Positions 62,401 through 64,000 of a stretch of DNA of 64,000 bases are shown here, piece by piece. The notes under the pieces were generated by a model that had not been told where the DNA came from, did not search any database, and saw only the letters and a list, made by a program, of their open reading frames with translations. The position numbers were made by a program, and so were the translations under genes. Numbering within the stretch: the first letter of the stretch is position 1; each line of letters opens with the position of its first letter. This stretch comes from Prochilodus magdalenae (lineage: Eukaryota > Chordata > Actinopteri > Characiformes > Prochilodontidae): contig JAMWET010001656.1 of the NCBI GenBank assembly GCA_024036415.1, positions 26,001 to 90,000 of the forward strand. Reading direction: 5' to 3'.

Positions 62401-63203
62401 GTTTGGGAATGGGGTGGGGGGCCTGGGTAAATCGAAGTGCAGCTCAGTCATCATTTGTACTAGGGCTGCTAATGTAGTTTGTTAATCGCAAAATTAGCCT
62501 TTGCAGTACAATAATTGCAGAATGGGTTTTTTTGCCCAGTTTATGGCCAATCAGACTAGTGTTCATTTATACAATCTAAAAACAATTATTCATTTTTAAC
62601 ATATTACAAGGAGTACAGCGCTAGTTTGAAACATACTCCAGGGTTAGTGCATGTACCTTCTGCTCGATGAGCTCAGTGGTCTGGTAGTTGAGTATGGGCC
62701 GCAGGCCGTGCCTGTCTGCGGCAGCCTGCGGATGCAGACTGAAGTTAAGAGCGATATAGATGGAGGACAGCTTATCCCGAAACTCCTTTTCATCCTGCAC
62801 CCAGCCAGGGGAATACAGACAGACACAGATACTTAGCAGGAATTTGGAAATGAAGTCAGAAGAACAAACTGTTAGGCTTAATCTTCCAGTACATTTCTTA
62901 CTATTAATCAGACTGTTTATCGTAGAGTGCAAAGCCAGTTGTCACACTTATCTTACAAAGTCACTTATCTTGCACCAATATATTAAAACTGTTAACATCC
63001 TGTTCTGTTCTTAAAGCCGAATTTTCTAGAAATGACGTAACTCACCCTCAGGTAGATTTTTGTCTCATGACAAAATCGAGCATCATTAGGCACTGTGAGA
63101 TTTCTCTGCAGACTGGCCAGCTGGGTATCCAAAAACAAAGCCCTGCGAACTGCTCCATTCTGCTTCTGCTTCAATCGGTCCAGCTGCACTTCCACATTAA
63201 ACA
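49614..63203 (-). CDS. itga5: itga5, integrin alpha-5 subunit, 3' part (14 exons, 5' end outside window)
   Basis: Single-pass membrane receptor subunit that pairs with integrin beta-1 to bind fibronectin RGD. The window has the last 14 coding exons (about 514 codons) with matching phases. They encode part of the thigh domain, calf-1 (from [15 protein letters not shown]), calf-2, the heavy/light-chain cleavage region (HHIEKRETH, cf. human HHQQKREAP), the membrane helix [25 protein letters not shown] and the tail [19 protein letters not shown]. Alpha-5 identity rests on [24 protein letters not shown] and the [11 protein letters not shown] tail, all close to human ITGA5. At least six N-glycosylation sequons are visible (NLT, NFS, NQT, NNS, NVT, NCT). 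The ligand-binding beta-propeller lies beyond 64000. The gene is convergent with rapgef3. Confidence 0.96.
49915..50037 (-). CDS. itga5: itga5 transmembrane exon
   Basis: Encodes [20 protein letters not shown] then [21 protein letters not shown]: a short juxtamembrane stalk and one hydrophobic helix, close to human [26 protein letters not shown]. Phase 0 at both ends. Confidence 0.97.
50154..50255 (-). CDS. itga5: itga5 exon (calf-2, light chain)
   Basis: Encodes [20 protein letters not shown] then [14 protein letters not shown], matching human [28 protein letters not shown]. Phase 0 at both ends; acceptor ccctacag and donor GTAAGA. Confidence 0.95.
50876..50989 (-). CDS. itga5: itga5 exon (calf-2, light chain)
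   Basis: Encodes [20 protein letters not shown] then [18 protein letters not shown]; the C..L.C pair matches human ECFRLRCELGPLHQQ. Phase 0 at both ends. Confidence 0.93.
50990..53163 (-). other. itga5: itga5 intron
   Basis: About 2.2 kb separating the light-chain exons from the cleavage-site exon. No exon or repeat family recognised. Confidence 0.8.
53164..53265 (-). CDS. itga5: itga5 exon with heavy/light-chain cleavage site
   Basis: Encodes [20 protein letters not shown] then [14 protein letters not shown]. The dibasic KR|E in HHIEKRETH sits at the same place as human HHQQKREAP, where a proprotein convertase cuts alpha-5 into disulphide-linked chains. The flanks are hydrophilic and poorly conserved, as expected for an exposed loop. 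Confidence 0.93.
53266..54411 (-). other. itga5: itga5 intron
   Basis: About 1.1 kb; includes a short A-run and GA-rich tract (about 53280-53330) close to the acceptor of the next exon. No gene seen. Confidence 0.8.
54412..54564 (-). CDS. itga5: itga5 exon (calf-2)
   Basis: Encodes [51 protein letters not shown]. Matches human [21 protein letters not shown] and LNCTTNHPINPKGLEL. Carries the NCT glycosylation site. Confidence 0.96.
54934..55036 (-). CDS. itga5: itga5 exon (calf-1/calf-2 boundary)
   Basis: Encodes (G)[18 protein letters not shown] then [16 protein letters not shown], matching human GVSKPEAVLFPVSDW...EDLGPAVHHVYE. The first base completes Gly from the upstream exon; NVT sequon present. 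Confidence 0.96.
55139..55219 (-). CDS. itga5: itga5 exon (calf-1)
   Basis: Encodes (S)[19 protein letters not shown] then KADVILQ(G), matching human [28 protein letters not shown]. NNS sequon conserved. Confidence 0.96.
55345..55424 (-). CDS. itga5: itga5 exon (calf-1)
   Basis: Encodes [20 protein letters not shown] then FDLQIR, very close to human [22 protein letters not shown]. Phase 2 at the donor. Confidence 0.97.
56429..56521 (-). CDS. itga5: itga5 exon (calf-1)
   Basis: Encodes [20 protein letters not shown] then [19 protein letters not shown] is a strongly conserved calf-1 motif, and NQT is a glycosylation sequon. The acceptor is preceded by a run of C on the minus strand and A-rich repeats on the genomic plus strand (56520-56560). 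Confidence 0.96.
56714..56861 (-). CDS. itga5: itga5 exon (calf-1)
   Basis: Encodes [49 protein letters not shown], matching human [38 protein letters not shown]. The donor GTGACT is slightly off consensus. Confidence 0.96.
56862..58642 (-). other. itga5: itga5 intron
   Basis: About 1.8 kb, AT-rich with A-runs near 57.7 kb. No exon or named repeat recognised. Confidence 0.8.
58643..58710 (-). CDS. itga5: itga5 exon (thigh/calf-1 junction)
   Basis: Encodes [20 protein letters not shown] then VYG, nearly identical to human [23 protein letters not shown]. Only 68 bp; acceptor gggttccag, donor GTAAGT, phase 2. Confidence 0.97.
58711..62656 (-). other. itga5: itga5 intron (about 3.9 kb)
   Basis: Largest itga5 intron in the window. 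Holds an AGT triplet repeat (59377-59413) and AC-rich patches near 60.04-60.07 kb. No exon or clear transposon recognised. Confidence 0.8.
59377..59413. repeat. AGT triplet microsatellite
   Basis: Twelve consecutive TAG/AGT units. Confidence 0.95.
62657..62794 (-). CDS. itga5: itga5 exon (thigh domain)
   Basis: Encodes [46 protein letters not shown], matching human [37 protein letters not shown]. NFS glycosylation sequon. Phase 0 at both ends. Confidence 0.97.
63046..63203 (-). CDS. itga5: itga5 exon (thigh domain), most 5' in window
   Basis: Encodes [52 protein letters not shown], matching human [22 protein letters not shown]. It starts with two bases of a split codon whose first base is in an exon beyond the window. 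NLT sequon. Confidence 0.96.
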
Positions 63204-64000
63204 CTGCGACAGACAAACATGCAGATGGGCTATTACAGCAAGACACGCTGCAAAAATGTATATGGGGATAAACAGCTGTGGGGCACTGCTTAGCTGATTA
63301 CATATACTTTTATCTTGAGATCTATTATTCTGTGGTTACTAGTTTCTTTCTGATGTCTGGAGAATGACTTGTGCATTAGTGATAACATAATGAATAAAAC
63401 TGGCCAATGTTTCCACAGACAAACTATAAGGACAAATAAAGCACTTATCTTTAATAATATGTTTTATATTAGTACATATAGACAATTCTGGGAATAACAA
63501 TTACACAAATTGTTTACCTGCTCATTAATTCTTATTATAGTAATACAGACTGAACTAGCAAATCTGTAAAGGAAACAGTAATAAATAAATAAATAATCAT
63601 GTAATTTTTGTTCAAAAATAAGTGTCATAATCAGGTTAGAACACAGAACTATAAGTTATATAATCTGAAAGGAGGTAATTAACAGGACTGATAAGAATAC
63701 TGAGAGGTTTTACACCCTGGCACCACAATATTTATTTACTTTTTCTGAGCTTCTGATTTCTTCTGAAGTCTAAGGAATCAGACAATGGACAACTCAAACA
63801 CTGACAATTCACTGTTGACAGCTGACACTGAATCTAAAATAGGTTCAAAGTTTGTTTACCCAAATTTTTTTTAACATAATTGTTAGAAAATGTTTAGCTC
63901 TTGGAATGTATAAGGGTGTGTTCAAGTGTTATTTCATGCACAGAGATTTGGTCTCTCATAGTAGAACTCTGTGGCAGAGATGGGCACCCAAGCAGTACTG
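63204..64000 (-). other. itga5: itga5 intron, runs off the right edge
   Basis: AT-rich, no exon found. The preceding exon (human CINLSFCLNASG region) should lie beyond 64000. Confidence 0.75.

Noticed and set aside
61520..62520. possible degraded dispersed repeats around 'ggttgtcaaa' and 'agggctgctaatg'
   Set aside because: The similarity to familiar fish repeats is too weak to set borders or assign a family.

Overview
This is vertebrate nuclear DNA, almost certainly from a teleost fish. It holds two multi-exon genes with GT-AG introns, dense dinucleotide and GATA microsatellites, three decayed Tc1-like transposons, and teleost-style non-LTR 3' tails that read 'ccctctgggatcaataaagtatctatc'. 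The repeat set suggests an ostariophysan, but I cannot fix the species.

Gene 1 (+ strand, about 11.8-46.9 kb) is rapgef3, encoding EPAC1, the cAMP-activated guanine-nucleotide exchange factor for Rap1/Rap2. I could assemble 27 coding exons with consistent phases from ATG 11965 to TGA 46373-46375, giving 872 residues (human short isoform 881 from memory). Domain order is DEP, cAMP-binding domain, REM, RA-like, CDC25 homology domain. The EPAC1-type phosphate-binding cassette FGQLAL is intact. The first exon lies in a CpG-rich region with two CCAAT boxes. Further upstream (1.6-10.7 kb) are weaker candidate alternative 5' exons.

Gene 2 (- strand, about 64-47 kb) is itga5, encoding integrin alpha-5, the fibronectin-receptor subunit. 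The window holds its last 14 coding exons (about 514 codons): thigh/calf domains, the heavy/light-chain cleavage region, the transmembrane helix, the GFFKR motif and the cytoplasmic tail. The propeller exons lie beyond the right edge.

The two genes are convergent (tail to tail), with stop codons about 3.2 kb apart. EPAC1-Rap1 signalling is known to raise beta1-integrin adhesion to fibronectin, so a cAMP effector sits beside a receptor subunit acting downstream of it.

The clearest unusual signals are these. An apparent AT-AC, U12-type (minor spliceosome) intron separates rapgef3 exons 12 and 13. A long TG repeat occupies the place of the polypyrimidine tract just upstream of exon 9, an exon of 147 nt (in phase) that carries the cAMP-contacting cassette. 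Several TE relics and inverted repeats sit in the introns. I saw no rRNA, tRNA or CRISPR array. Intron and flanking stretches are described individually below.
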